Positions 1 through 11,833 of a stretch of DNA of 64,000 nucleotides are shown in pieces. Location: NCBI RefSeq assembly GCF_000429605.1, contig NZ_AUCE01000011.1, positions 434,001 through 498,000 on the forward strand. The letters run 5' to 3'. The stretch is from Azonexus hydrophilus DSM 23864 (GTDB taxonomy: Bacteria; Pseudomonadota; Gammaproteobacteria; Burkholderiales; Rhodocyclaceae). Under the pieces are notes generated by a model, which ran no database searches, had not been told where the DNA came from, and worked only from the letters and a program-made list of their open reading frames with translations. The position numbers were made by a program, and so were the translations under genes. The stretch's first letter is position 1. Every line of letters starts with the position of its first letter.

Positions 1-1902
1 CCAGCGATTTGCTGACCCACAGGCCAAGGCCGTGGCCGCCGGGTTTGTGGGCGGTGTAGAAGGGCTCGAACAGGTGTTCGCGGTCGGCTTCCGGGATGCC
101 CGGGCCGGAGTCGGCGACGCTGAGGCGCAGGCCGATCGGCATGTCGGCCTCGTCCCAGTCCTCGACCGCCAGGCGCAGCGTGCCGCCGTCGGGCATGGCC
201 TGGATCGCGTTGGCCAACAAATTGATGACGACCTGCTGCAGCTCGTTCTTGTTGCAAGTGACCAGCCGCGCCGAATCGATCTGCTGTTCGATGGCGATAT
301 TGCCCTTGCGCAACAGGTGACCGACCAGCAGCAGGCAGTCGTGGATCAGTTGCTGGGCGCCGACCGGTTCGAGGTAGCCGACGTATTCCTGCGGTCGGGC
401 GAATTGCAGCAGCTTGGTCACGATCAGGCGGATGCGGTGCACCTGATCGAGGATCAGCCGGAACTCCGGCTCGACCGGTTTGGCTTGCTCGCCGAGCACT
501 TCGCGGGCCATTTCCAGATTGCCCTGGATGACGGCAATCGGATTGTTGATTTCGTGGGCGACGCCGGCGGTCAACTGGCCGATGGCGGCCATTTTTTCCT
601 GAGTGATCAGCTTGCCCTGCGTCGACCGCAGGGTTGCCAGCGCTTCCTGCAATTCGGCAGTGCGCTGGGCCACCTTGCCGTCCAGGGCTTCGCCCCAGCG
701 TTGCAGGGCGAGCGCCTGCGCCTGCTGGCTTTCGAGCAGGCGGTCGAAGTGCCGGGCCAGGTCGCCGACCTCGTCGACATTGGGCACCGGGCCGACGCGG
801 GCGGTGCCATCGCCGTTCTGGATGGCGTTCATGGTCGCGTGCATGCGCTCGATCGGATGAAACACCTGGCGCGCCCAGAGCACGCCGAATACCGCAACCA
901 GCAGCATGGTCAGCGCGAATAGCGCGACGATACCGGACAGCGCCGAATTGCGGGCTTCGGCAAACGGCGTTTCGAGGAAACCGACGTAAAGCATGCCGAT
1001 GCGCTCGCCGCGACTGTCGATCAGCGGGCGGTAGCCAGAGTAGTACCAGTCCTGGACGACGAAGGCGCGGTCGAGCCAGGTTTCGCCCGCGCCGAGCACG
1101 GCGTCGCGTACCGCCTGCGAGACGCGGGTGCCGATGGCGCGGCCGCCTTCGAACAGGCGGACATTGGTGGCAATGCGCACGTCGCCGAGGAAAAGCGTTG
1201 CCGTGCCGACGCTGCCGAGCATCAGTTCGCCATCGGGATAGACGATTTCGTTCAGGCGGTCGACGAATTCGAGATTGCCGTTGAGCAGCACGCCGCCGGC
1301 CAGCACGCCGAGCAGCTGGCCGTCGTGCGCGTAGACCGGTGCGGCGCTATGCACGACCAGACCCCGGTCTTCGGCCACACGCGGGTCGGGCGTCGCGTTC
1401 TGGGTCGGCAGCAGCGGCGTATGCGCGCGGCGGGCCAGGGCGGGGTCGATGGCGGCCAGCAAGCCGGGGGTGAAGATGTCGTTATCGGTCTGCGCCTGCC
1501 CTGAACGGGCGCGCTCGATGACCGGCCAGCCGGCGAAGCAGGGCTTGCCGGCATAAGCGGGGGCGCAATCGTCGGCGTCGAGCAGGTGCAGGAAATCCAG
1601 CTTCAGGCGCTGTCGCTCCGCGTCCAGCCAGCGGGGCAAGGCATCCGGGTCGGCGGCGGCAGCGGCCAGGCGGGTCGACCCGGCCAGACCTTCGACGGCG
1701 GTACCGATGCCGGCGCTGACGCGTTCGTAGTAGCCGTTGGCGATGCCCAGATCGGCGCCGACCTTGGCCACCAGCAAGCGGTCGAGATAGGCGCTGCCCC
1801 ATTGGGTGAGGATGATCAGCAGCAGCGGCAACACGACGCCCAGCGGCAACAGGGCCAGCGCCAGCAGACGTTGGCGGATCGACTGCCGCCGGGGTTTGTC
1901 GC

Positions 1903-1906
<4 letters not shown>
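1..1906 (-). CDS. Membrane sensor histidine kinase (C-terminus cut by window edge)
   Basis: This is the sensor kinase of a two-component pair; about 635 residues are visible. The GTG start at 1906 overlaps the stop of the response regulator (GTGA), so the two are translationally coupled. A short cytoplasmic N-terminus leads into a membrane segment (residues about 12-35, LALALLPLGVVLPLLLIIL), a large periplasmic Cache-like sensor region (about 40-310), a second membrane segment (about 315-340) and a HAMP-like linker. The H box reads VAHEINNP, with the phospho-accepting His near residue 451. The ATPase domain has an N box (NLLANAIQAMP), a G1 box (DSGPGIP) and the lid region FEPFYTAHKPGGHGLGL. 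The last residues lie beyond position 1. The ligand cannot be deduced. Since its partner activates sigma-54 promoters, the nearby sigma-54-type fdnG promoter is a possible target; that is inference. Confidence 0.9.
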
Positions 1907-3285
<1,379 letters not shown>

Positions 3286-3415
3286 GATTGACTCCGCTTT
3301 TCCGGCATCATCGCAAACCTGGGCCTTGGCTAGCAATTGCTACGCGATGCGGCCAATTGTCGGGGAAGGCGGGGCATGGGAGTAAAATCGCGGTTTTTCA
3401 ACAGATTGCGATGCC

Positions 3416-4762
<1,347 letters not shown>

Positions 4763-4771
4763 TGGCCGGCG

Positions 4772-5830
4772 TCAGCGAACGCTGACGCCGCTGCCTGCGC
4801 GCATCTGGCCGATCACCCGGGCTTCGCTGAAGCCGTCGGCGCGGAAGATGTCGAGCACCGCGTCCACGCAGTCCGGGGCGCAACTGACCAGCAGGCCGCC
4901 CGAGGTTTGCGGGTCGGTCACCAGCTTCTGCTGCCACGGGGCGAAGTCGGCCGGCAGTTCGACTTCGTCGCCGTAACTGGCCCAGTTGCGGGTCGAGGCG
5001 CCGGTGGCGACGCCCTGGCCGAGCCAGTCCAGCGCTTCGGCGATCACCGGCAGGTCGGCGAAATTGACGTCGGCGCCGAGGCCGGCACCCCGGCAGATTT
5101 CCAGCAGATGGCCGGCCAGGCCGAAGCCGGTGACGTCGGTCAGCGCGTGCACGCCTGCCAGTTCCGCGAGCTTGGGGCCGGGGGTGTTGAGCTTGGTCGT
5201 CCAGCGCAGCATCTCGGCGTAGCCGGCGGCCGACAGCTTGCCTTGCTTGAGCGCCGCCGACAGCACGCCGATGCCGAGCGGCTTGCCCAGCACCAGGCAA
5301 TCGCCGGCCTGCGCGTCGCGATTCTTCTTGAGCTTGTCGGGATGGACCAGGCCGAGGGCGACCAGGCCGTAGATCGGTTCGACGACGTCGATCGAGTGCC
5401 CGCCGGCGACCGGGATGCCGGCTTCGCGGCAGATGCTGCTGCCGCCTTCGATGATCTGGCCGATGATTTCCGGCGGCAGCTTGTCGATCGGCATGCCGAC
5501 CAGGGCCAGCGCCAGGATCGGCTTACCGCCCATGGCATAGACGTCGGACAGGGCATTGGCGGCGGCGATGCGGCCGAAATCGCGCGGGTCGTCGACCACC
5601 GGGGTGAAGAAGTCGGTAGTGGCGACCAGCGCCTGCGTGTCGTTGAGGCGGTAGACGGCGGCGTCGTCCGAGGATTCGATGCCGACCATCAGTTCGGGCG
5701 GAATCAGGCCGCGGTCGACGTGCTTCAGGATGTTGCTCAGAACGGCCGGCGAGATCTTGCAGCCGCAGCCGCCGCCATGGGCGAACTGGGTCAGGCGCAG
5801 GGGGGGCGGGTTTTCGGAAGGTTTGTCCAT
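4772..5830 (-). CDS. selD: Selenide, water dikinase (selenophosphate synthetase)
   Basis: SelD makes selenophosphate from selenide and ATP, the selenium donor for both SelA (Sec-tRNA) and MnmH (2-selenouridine). The 352 residues match the usual length. The active-site segment near residue 17 reads GGGCGCKISP, with cysteine where some organisms place selenocysteine, so this SelD does not itself need Sec. The Gly-rich ATP-binding N-terminus, SSDDAAVYRL and TDFFTPVVDDPRDFGRIAA are present. I start at the ATG at 5830; the frame stays open for another 1.3 kb upstream, but only as antisense to mnmH. It is divergent from mnmH with a 63 bp gap. Confidence 0.96.
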   Translation of the reverse strand: MDKPSENPPPLRLTQFAHGGGCGCKISPAVLSNILKHVDRGLIPPELMVGIESSDDAAVYRLNDTQALVATTDFFTPVVDDPRDFGRIAAANALSDVYAMGGKPILALALVGMPIDKLPPEIIGQIIEGGSSICREAGIPVAGGHSIDVVEPIYGLVALGLVHPDKLKKNRDAQAGDCLVLGKPLGIGVLSAALKQGKLSAAGYAEMLRWTTKLNTPGPKLAELAGVHALTDVTGFGLAGHLLEICRGAGLGADVNFADLPVIAEALDWLGQGVATGASTRNWASYGDEVELPADFAPWQQKLVTDPQTSGGLLVSCAPDCVDAVLDIFRADGFSEARVIGQMRAGSGVSVR

Positions 5831-5893
5831 GAGCTGATCCTGAACTTCGTTAAAATGCCGTCTTTGGCTTGAAAGGGCGAAGGATAAAGGAAA

Positions 5894-6973
5894 ATGCGCG
5901 ACGACAGGCCGCCGGCAAATCAACGACCGTCCTCGCGCAAGGGGATCGCCAGCCTCGACGCGCTGGCCGGTTTCGACGAGATCATCGACGTCCGTTCGCC
6001 GGCCGAATTCGCCGACGACCACATTCCCGGCGCGATTTCCTGCCCGGTTCTCGACGACGCACAGCGGGCCGAGGTTGGCACGCTGTACAAGCAGGTCTCG
6101 CCCTTCGTCGCCAAGAAACTCGGCGCCGCCTACATCTCCGCCAATATCGCCCGTCATTTGCAGGAACGCTTCCTCGAGCGGGACAAGTCCTGGCGGCCGC
6201 TGATCGTCTGCTGGCGTGGCGGCATGCGTTCCGGCGCGATGACCACGGTGTTCCGCTCGGTCGGCTGGGATGCCTGCCAGCTCGAAGGCGGTTACAAGGC
6301 TTTCCGTAATCATGTGCTGGCCGAACTGGAGCGCCTGCCCGGCCTGTACCGTTTTCACGTCATCGCCGGGCCGACCGGCTCGGGCAAGACGCGCATCCTC
6401 CAGGCCATGGCCGGGCAGGGCGCCCAGGTGCTCGACCTGGAGGGTCTGGCCTGCCACAAGGGCTCGGTGCTCGGCGGGCAGCCCGGCCAGGCGCAGCCGG
6501 GGCAGAAATGGTTCGAGACCTGCCTGTGGCACGCGCTGGCCGCCTTCGATCCGGCGCGGCCGGTGTTCGTCGAATCGGAGTCGCGCAAGATCGGCCGCCT
6601 GCGCCTGCCGGAAGCCCTGTTCCTCGCCATGCAGCAGGCGCCGTGCAGCGAAATCCGGGTTGCCCGCGACGACCGCGTCGCTTTCCTGCTCCAGGATTAC
6701 CCGCATTTTCTGCACGATATCGGGGAACTGGCTGTGCGTCTGAACGGTCTGCGTGCACTGCTCGGCAACGAGCGTATCGACGACTGGCTGGAACTGGCCG
6801 GGCAGGGCGATTTTTCCCGTCTGACCGCGTCCCTGCTCGAACTCCACTACGATCCGCTGTACGGGCGCGCCCTGGGCCATCTGCGCGGCCCGCGCCGACA
6901 GATCGAGGCCGGCGCGCTGACGACAGAGGAAATTGCCCGGGTGGCGCAGCAGGTCCAGGCCTTGGCGCCCTGA
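5894..6973 (+). CDS. mnmH: tRNA 2-selenouridine synthase
   Basis: MnmH (SelU/YbbB) uses selenophosphate to convert 2-thiouridine to 2-selenouridine at the wobble position of certain tRNAs. The 359 residues begin with a rhodanese domain (about 10-135) whose catalytic cysteine lies in CWRGGMRSG. A P-loop domain follows (GPTGSGKT, about residues 157-164), as in known MnmH proteins. An AAGGA ribosome-binding site precedes the ATG. It is divergent from selD, so the two selenophosphate genes can share an upstream region. The sigma-54-controlled fdn operon begins just downstream. Confidence 0.95.
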   Translation: MRDDRPPANQRPSSRKGIASLDALAGFDEIIDVRSPAEFADDHIPGAISCPVLDDAQRAEVGTLYKQVSPFVAKKLGAAYISANIARHLQERFLERDKSWRPLIVCWRGGMRSGAMTTVFRSVGWDACQLEGGYKAFRNHVLAELERLPGLYRFHVIAGPTGSGKTRILQAMAGQGAQVLDLEGLACHKGSVLGGQPGQAQPGQKWFETCLWHALAAFDPARPVFVESESRKIGRLRLPEALFLAMQQAPCSEIRVARDDRVAFLLQDYPHFLHDIGELAVRLNGLRALLGNERIDDWLELAGQGDFSRLTASLLELHYDPLYGRALGHLRGPRRQIEAGALTTEEIARVAQQVQALAP

Positions 6974-6983
6974 TTCATGGGTT

Positions 6984-7028
6984 GGGACATTTTGTCCGTT
7001 GGGCTGGGTGGTTTGGACAAAATGTCCC
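6984..7028. promoter_or_regulatory. Twin palindromic activator sites upstream of fdnG
   Basis: GGGACATTTTGTCC (6984-6997) and GGACAAAATGTCCC (7015-7028) are exact reverse complements of each other. Each core is itself palindromic (GGACA-N3-TGTCC). Their centres are 30 bp apart, close to three helical turns, and lie roughly 90-120 bp before the expected start of a sigma-54 transcript. This is the classic layout of upstream activating sites for a dimeric sigma-54 activator. They could be read as one long hairpin, but there is no T tract. The bound protein is not known; the response regulator at 1903-3285 is a candidate by proximity. Confidence 0.8.
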
Positions 7029-7083
7029 ATTTTCCGCGCTGTGCCGAAACCTGAAGTCTTTCGCCTCAGTGACTTGCGCTGAA

Positions 7084-7099
7084 TGGCATGGTCGTTGCA
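7084..7099 (+). promoter_or_regulatory. Sigma-54 (-24/-12) promoter of fdnGHI
   Basis: TGGCATGGTCGTTGCA carries the invariant GG and GC separated by exactly 10 bases, matching the RpoN consensus TGGCAYG-N4-TTGCW. It lies about 48 bp before the fdnG start codon and downstream of the twin palindromes, so both halves of a sigma-54 control region are present. An AGGAGG ribosome-binding site at 7132-7137 precedes the ATG at 7147. Confidence 0.88.
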
Positions 7100-7146
7100 G
7101 TGGTTTTTCCTTGCGACAGGGAGTCGCATTCAGGAGGAAAAACATA

Positions 7147-10100
7147 ATGAACATGAACAGGCGGCAGTTCTTCAAGGTCTGCTCCGCCGGGCTCACGGGT
7201 TCGTCCATCGCAGTGATGGGCTTCTCCCCGACCGCAGCTCTGGCGGAAGTACGCACCTTCAAGCTCGCCCGCGCCACCGAAACGCGCAATATCTGCCCGT
7301 ATTGCTCGGTGTCCTGCGGGGTGCTCATCTACTCGACCGGGGATAAATCCAAGAATTCCCAGTCCGAGATCATCCACATCGAAGGCGACCCGGATAATCC
7401 GGTCAATCGCGGTACGCTGTGCCCGAAGGGCGCCGGCCTGCGCGACATGATCCAGAGCAAGGACCGCCTGAAGTGGCCGGAAGTCCGCGAAGCCGGATCC
7501 AGCGAATGGAAGCGGATTTCCTGGAACGAAGCGCTCGATCGCATCGCCAAGCACATGAAGGCCGACCGCGACGCCAATTTCATCGCCCAGAACGCCGACG
7601 GCCTGACCGTCAACCGCTGGCCGACGATGGGTGCGCTGGTCTCTTCCGCCTCTTCGAACGAAGCCGGTTACCTGACCGTCAAGACCCTGCGCGGTCTCGG
7701 CGTCACTGCGCTCGATACCCAGGCACGCATTTGACACGCTCCCACGGTGGCCAGTCTGGCTCCGAGTTTTGGGCGTGGTGCGATGACCAACCATTGGGTG
7801 GACATCAAGAACGCAGACCTCATTTTCGTCATGGGCGGCAATCCCGCCGAAGCGCATCCCTGCGGCTTCAAATGGGCGATCGAGGCCAAGAAGAATCGTA
7901 AGGCAAAGCTTGTCGTCGTCGATCCGCGCTTCAACCGCACGGCATCGGTGGCCGACTACTACGCGCCGATCCGGCCGGGTTCCGACATTGCCTTCCTCGG
8001 CGGCGTCATCAATTACCTGGTCAGCCATGACAAACTCCAGCACGAGTACGTCAAGGCCTACACCAATGCCGCTTTCCTGATCGACGAAGGCTACGGCTTC
8101 GAAGACGGCATCTTCTCCGGCTACAACGAGGAGAAGCGCAACTACGACAAGTCCACCTGGAAGTACCAGATGGGCGAGGACGGCTTTGCCAAGGTCGACG
8201 AAACCCTGCAGGACCCGCGCTGCGTCTTCCAGCTGATGAAGGCCCACTACGCCCGCTATACGCCAGAAGTCGTGCAGCAGGTCTGCGGTACGCCGAAGGA
8301 CGCTTTCCTCAAGGTGTGCGAGTACATTGCCTCGACCGCCGCCAAGGACAAGGTCATGACCAGCCTGTACGCGCTGGGCTGGACCGAGCACTCGGTCGGT
8401 TCGCAGAACATCCGCTGCATGGCGATGATCCAGTTGCTGCTCGGCAACATGGGCATGGCCGGCGGTGGCATCGGCGCCTTGCGCGGCCACGCCAACGTCC
8501 AGGGCATCACCGACATGTGCGCCTACTCGCAGAACCTGCCGGGTTACCTGTCGGCGCCGAACGAAACCGACAAGGATCGCACCAGCTATCTGGAGAAGCG
8601 TACGCCGAAGGCGCTGCGGCCGAACCAGATGAACTTCCCGCAGAACTTCCCGAAGTGGTTCACCAGCCTGTGCAAGGCCTGGTACGGCAACGCCGCCACC
8701 CCGGAAAACGGCTTCGCCTTCGACTGGTTGCCCAAACTGGGCGGGCCGGGCGACACGCTGGCCATCTTCCACGCAATGTTCGAGGGCAAGATCAACGGCT
8801 TCATCTGCCAGGGCTTCAACCCGCTGTCGTCGGTGCCGAACAAGAAGAAGGTCGGCGATGCGCTGGCCAGGCTGAAGTGGATGGTCGTCATCGATCCGCT
8901 GGCCACCGACACCTCCGAGTTCTGGAAGCCGCACGGTGAGTTCAACGACGTCAAGCCGGCCGAAATCCCGACCGAAGTGTTCCGTCTGCCGGCCACGCTG
9001 TTCGCCGAAAACTCGGGCACCTTCACCAACTCCGGCCGCGTCATCCAGTGGCGCTGGAAGGCGGCGGACGGTCCGGGCGATGCCAAGGACGACACCGAGA
9101 TCATCGCTGCCTTGTTCCTGCGTCTGAAGGCCATGTATGCCAAGGACGGCGGTGCTTTCCCGGATCCCATCCTCAACCTGACCTGGGCCTACACCCAGCC
9201 GGCCAAGCCGTCGCCCGAAGAGCTCCTGCGCGAGATCAACGGCAAGGCGCTGGCCGACGTGGTTGATCCCAAGGACCCGACCAAGGTCCTGGTCAAGGCC
9301 GGCGAGCAGTTGCCGAGCTTTGCCATGTTGCGCGACGACGGTTCGACCGCCTGCGGCAACTGGATCTACTGCGGTTCCTGGTCGCAGGCCGGCAACAACA
9401 CCGCGCGGCGCGACAACAGCGATCCGTCCGGCCTTGGCCAGACGCTGAACTGGGGCTTCGCCTGGCCGGTGAACCGGCGCATCCTCTACAACCGCGCTTC
9501 CGCCGACGTGGCTGGCAAGCCGTGGGATGCCCAGCGTACCGTGCTCAAGTGGACGGGCACGGCCTGGGGCGGCAACGACATTCCGGACATGCGTCCGAAT
9601 GCCGCGCCGGAAGAGAACGTCATGCCCTTCATCATGACGCCGGAAGGTGTCGGCCGCCTGTTCAGCCGCGAGCTGATGGCGGAAGGCCCGCTGCCGGAGC
9701 ACTACGAGCCGTTCGAAAGCCCGCTGGACAACAATCCGATGCACCCGAACAACCCCAAGGCCAAGTCCAATCCGGCCGCCCGGGTGTACAAGGGCGACAT
9801 GGAAGCGTTCGGCACGGCCAAGGACTTCCCGTACGTGGCGACGACCTATCGTCTGGTCGAGCACTTCCACTACTGGACCAAGTTCTCGCAGATCAACGCG
9901 ATCATGCAGCCCGAGCAGTTCGTCGAGCTGGGCGAGGAACTGGCCAAGGAGAAGGGCATCAAGGCCGGCGACAAGGTCAAGATCCGCTCCAACCGCGGCT
10001 TCATCAAGGCGGTGGCGGTGGTGACCAAGCGTATCAAGACGCTCGATGTGGACGGCAAGAAGGTCCACACGGTGGGTATCCCGATCCACTATGGGTTCAA

Positions 10101-10212
10101 GGGGGCGACGAGGCCTGGCTTCATCACCAACACCCTGACCCCGTTCGTCGGTGACGCCAACACGCAGACGCCGGAATACAAGGCGTTCCTGGTCAACATC
10201 GAGAAGGCGTAA
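7147..10212 (+). CDS. fdnG: Formate dehydrogenase major subunit, selenocysteine-containing (FdnG/FdoG type)
   Basis: This is the catalytic subunit oxidising formate to CO2 at a bis-MGD molybdenum (or tungsten) centre on the periplasmic side. The reading frame has 1021 codons with an in-frame UGA at 7732-7734 (codon 196), and the surroundings RI-U-HAPTVASLAP match the Sec site of E. coli FdnG. The N-terminus is a Tat signal (RRQFFK, then a hydrophobic stretch to ALA). It is followed by the iron-sulfur motif CPYCSVSC and, later, LCPKGAG. An MNHW-like segment (GAMTNHWVDIKN) follows Sec, and a C-terminal molybdopterin dinucleotide-binding domain carries QFVELGEELAKEKGIKAGD. Automated callers would split it at 7734. 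fdnH follows after 12 bp. Confidence 0.97.
7732..7777 (+). promoter_or_regulatory. Sec codon (UGA) and SECIS-like hairpin in fdnG
   Basis: UGA at 7732-7734 is followed at once by a hairpin. CACGC (7735-7739) pairs with GCGTG (7773-7777) and CC (7741-7742) with GG (7771-7772). The apical part is GCC-AGTCT-GGC (about 7750-7760). The AGUCU apical loop agrees with what I recall of E. coli fdnG/fdoG SECIS elements, where SelB binds. Together with selA, selB and selC nearby, this supports recoding rather than termination. Confidence 0.88.
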
Positions 10213-10224
10213 AGGAGAGCTGAC

Positions 10225-11133
10225 ATGGCATTGCAATCGCTAGACATCAAACAGCGCTCCGCCACCACGACGCCGTCCACGCAAGTGCGGCAGACGGTGG
10301 AGATCGCCAAACTCATCGACGTTTCCGCCTGCATCGGCTGCAAGGCGTGCCAGGTAGCCTGCTCGGAGTGGAACGACATCCGCGACGAAGTCGGCAACTG
10401 CCACGGCGTCTACGACAACCCGATGGATCTGTCGGCCAAGTCGTGGACGGTGATGCGCTATACCGAGGTCGAGCAGAACAACAAGCTGGAGTGGCTGATC
10501 CGTAAGGACGGCTGCATGCACTGCGCTGATCCGGGTTGTTTGAAGGCTTGTCCGGCTCCGGGTGCGATCATCCAGTACGCCAACGGCATCGTCGATTTCC
10601 ACCAGGAAAACTGTATCGGCTGCGGCTACTGCGTGACCGGCTGCCCGTTCAACGTCCCGCGCATCTCCAAGGAAGACAGCAAGGCTTACAAGTGCTCGCT
10701 GTGTTCCGACCGGGTTGCCGTCAACCAGGCACCGGCCTGCGTCAAATCCTGCCCAACAGGTGCGATCCAGTTCGGCAGCAAGGAGGACATGAAGGACTAC
10801 GCCGCCAAGCGCGTCGCCGACCTCAAGGAGCGCGGCTACGACCAGGCGGGGCTGTACGACCCGCAGGGCGTCGGCGGTACGCACGTGATGTACGTGCTGC
10901 ACCATGCCGACAAGCCCGATCTGTACGCCGGTCTGCCGGCCAATCCGTCGATCAGCCCGCTGGTCTCGCTGTGGAAGGGCTTCGCCAAGCCACTGGCTAC
11001 CCTGGCCCTGGCCGGTGTTGCCCTGGGCAGCCTGTTCCACTACGTGACCAAGGGTCCGAACGAGGTCTCCAAGGAGATCGAGGACGAGATCGAGCGCGAA
11101 GATGCGTTGGCTAACAAGGAGGAAGCAAAATGA
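10225..11133 (+). CDS. fdnH: Formate dehydrogenase iron-sulfur (beta) subunit
   Basis: This 302-residue electron-transfer subunit carries electrons from FdnG to the cytochrome b subunit. Four ferredoxin-type cysteine clusters are visible: [35 protein letters not shown] and [20 protein letters not shown], enough for four 4Fe-4S centres. A single C-terminal membrane anchor (about residues 245-272) follows, with a charged, Glu-rich tail. It is preceded by an AGGAG ribosome-binding site. Its stop overlaps the start of fdnI by four bases (ATGA). Confidence 0.95.
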   Translation: MALQSLDIKQRSATTTPSTQVRQTVEIAKLIDVSACIGCKACQVACSEWNDIRDEVGNCHGVYDNPMDLSAKSWTVMRYTEVEQNNKLEWLIRKDGCMHCADPGCLKACPAPGAIIQYANGIVDFHQENCIGCGYCVTGCPFNVPRISKEDSKAYKCSLCSDRVAVNQAPACVKSCPTGAIQFGSKEDMKDYAAKRVADLKERGYDQAGLYDPQGVGGTHVMYVLHHADKPDLYAGLPANPSISPLVSLWKGFAKPLATLALAGVALGSLFHYVTKGPNEVSKEIEDEIEREDALANKEEAK

Positions 11134-11750
11134 TCCGCGATCCCAAGGACCTCAAGCGCTACACGGCGTCGGAACGGGCCAACCACTGGGTGGTGGGCAT
11201 CAGCTTCATCCTCCTCGGTCTTTCCGGACTGGCCTTCTTCCACCCGGCGTTCTTCCCGCTGACACAGTTGTTCGGCGGGCCGGTGTGGACGCGCATCCTG
11301 CACCCCTACCTGGGGGTGATCATGGCGCTGGCCTTTGTCGTCATGTTCTTCCGCTTCAAGCACTTGAACAAGATGACACCGGCGGACAAGGAGTGGCTGA
11401 GCAAGGTCGACCAGATGGTTGACGGCGACGACCACAACATGCCGGAGCAGGGCAAGTACAACGGTGGCCAGAAGGTGATGTTTTGGGCACTGGCCATCAG
11501 CATGCTGCTGATGACCCTGTCCGGCATCGTCATCTGGCGGGCCTGGTTCGACCTGCCGGTGGACATCGTCCGCCTCGGCGCCGTCGTCCATGCCGCCGCC
11601 GGTGCCGTGATGATCGGCCTGATCATGGTGCACGTCTATGCCGCCATCTGGGTCAAGGGCACCATCCGCGCCATGTGGTACGGCACGGTCACCCGCGCCT
11701 GGGCCAAGCAGCATCACCGTGGTTGGTACCGTCAGGTAACGGGGAAATAA
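11130..11750 (+). CDS. fdnI: Formate dehydrogenase cytochrome b556 (gamma) subunit
   Basis: This 206-residue integral membrane diheme cytochrome b anchors the complex and passes electrons to quinone. About four hydrophobic helices are seen (near 18-38, 52-74, 112-134 and 150-172). Conserved histidines in [16 protein letters not shown] and MVHVYAA are candidate heme ligands. Its length is close to that of E. coli FdnI/FdoI. It is translationally coupled to fdnH and ends the structural operon; a stem-loop follows before fdhE. Confidence 0.94.
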   Translation: MIRDPKDLKRYTASERANHWVVGISFILLGLSGLAFFHPAFFPLTQLFGGPVWTRILHPYLGVIMALAFVVMFFRFKHLNKMTPADKEWLSKVDQMVDGDDHNMPEQGKYNGGQKVMFWALAISMLLMTLSGIVIWRAWFDLPVDIVRLGAVVHAAAGAVMIGLIMVHVYAAIWVKGTIRAMWYGTVTRAWAKQHHRGWYRQVTGK

Positions 11751-11790
11751 TCCCGGTTCCCTGTTTCTAAAACGATTTACCTTGCGTTAT

Positions 11791-11829
11791 CGGGGCTCTG
11801 CAGGAATATTCCTGCATCCCCGCTTTTTT
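11791..11829 (+). terminator. Stem-loop with T tract between fdnI and fdhE
   Basis: CGGGG (11791-11795) pairs with CCCCG (11818-11822), enclosing the perfect 16-base palindrome GCAGGAATATTCCTGC. Six T residues (11824-11829) follow. This has the form of an intrinsic terminator. It ends only about five bases before the fdhE start, so it may act as a partial terminator or attenuator setting the ratio of FdnGHI to the accessory genes. Confidence 0.8.
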
Positions 11830-11833
11830 CAAG

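Noticed and set aside
6984-7028. Reading the inverted repeat before fdnG as a terminator of mnmH
   Set aside because: There is no T tract; each arm is itself palindromic, and spacing to a sigma-54 promoter fits activator sites better. A dual role is not excluded.
5831-7129. A 430-codon extension of selD on the minus strand
   Set aside because: It is antisense to mnmH, lacks family similarity, and selD has a clear ATG at 5830 giving the normal length.
7732-7734. In-frame stop making fdnG look like a pseudogene or frameshift
   Set aside because: The frame continues without shift, the flanks match the Sec site of E. coli FdnG, a SECIS-like hairpin follows, and selA, selB, selC and selD are all nearby.
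7066-10236. A 1056-codon open frame antisense to fdnG
   Set aside because: High GC and third-position bias leave the opposite strand open; the translation is low-complexity Arg/Val/Asp-rich and unlike any protein, while fdnG is certain.
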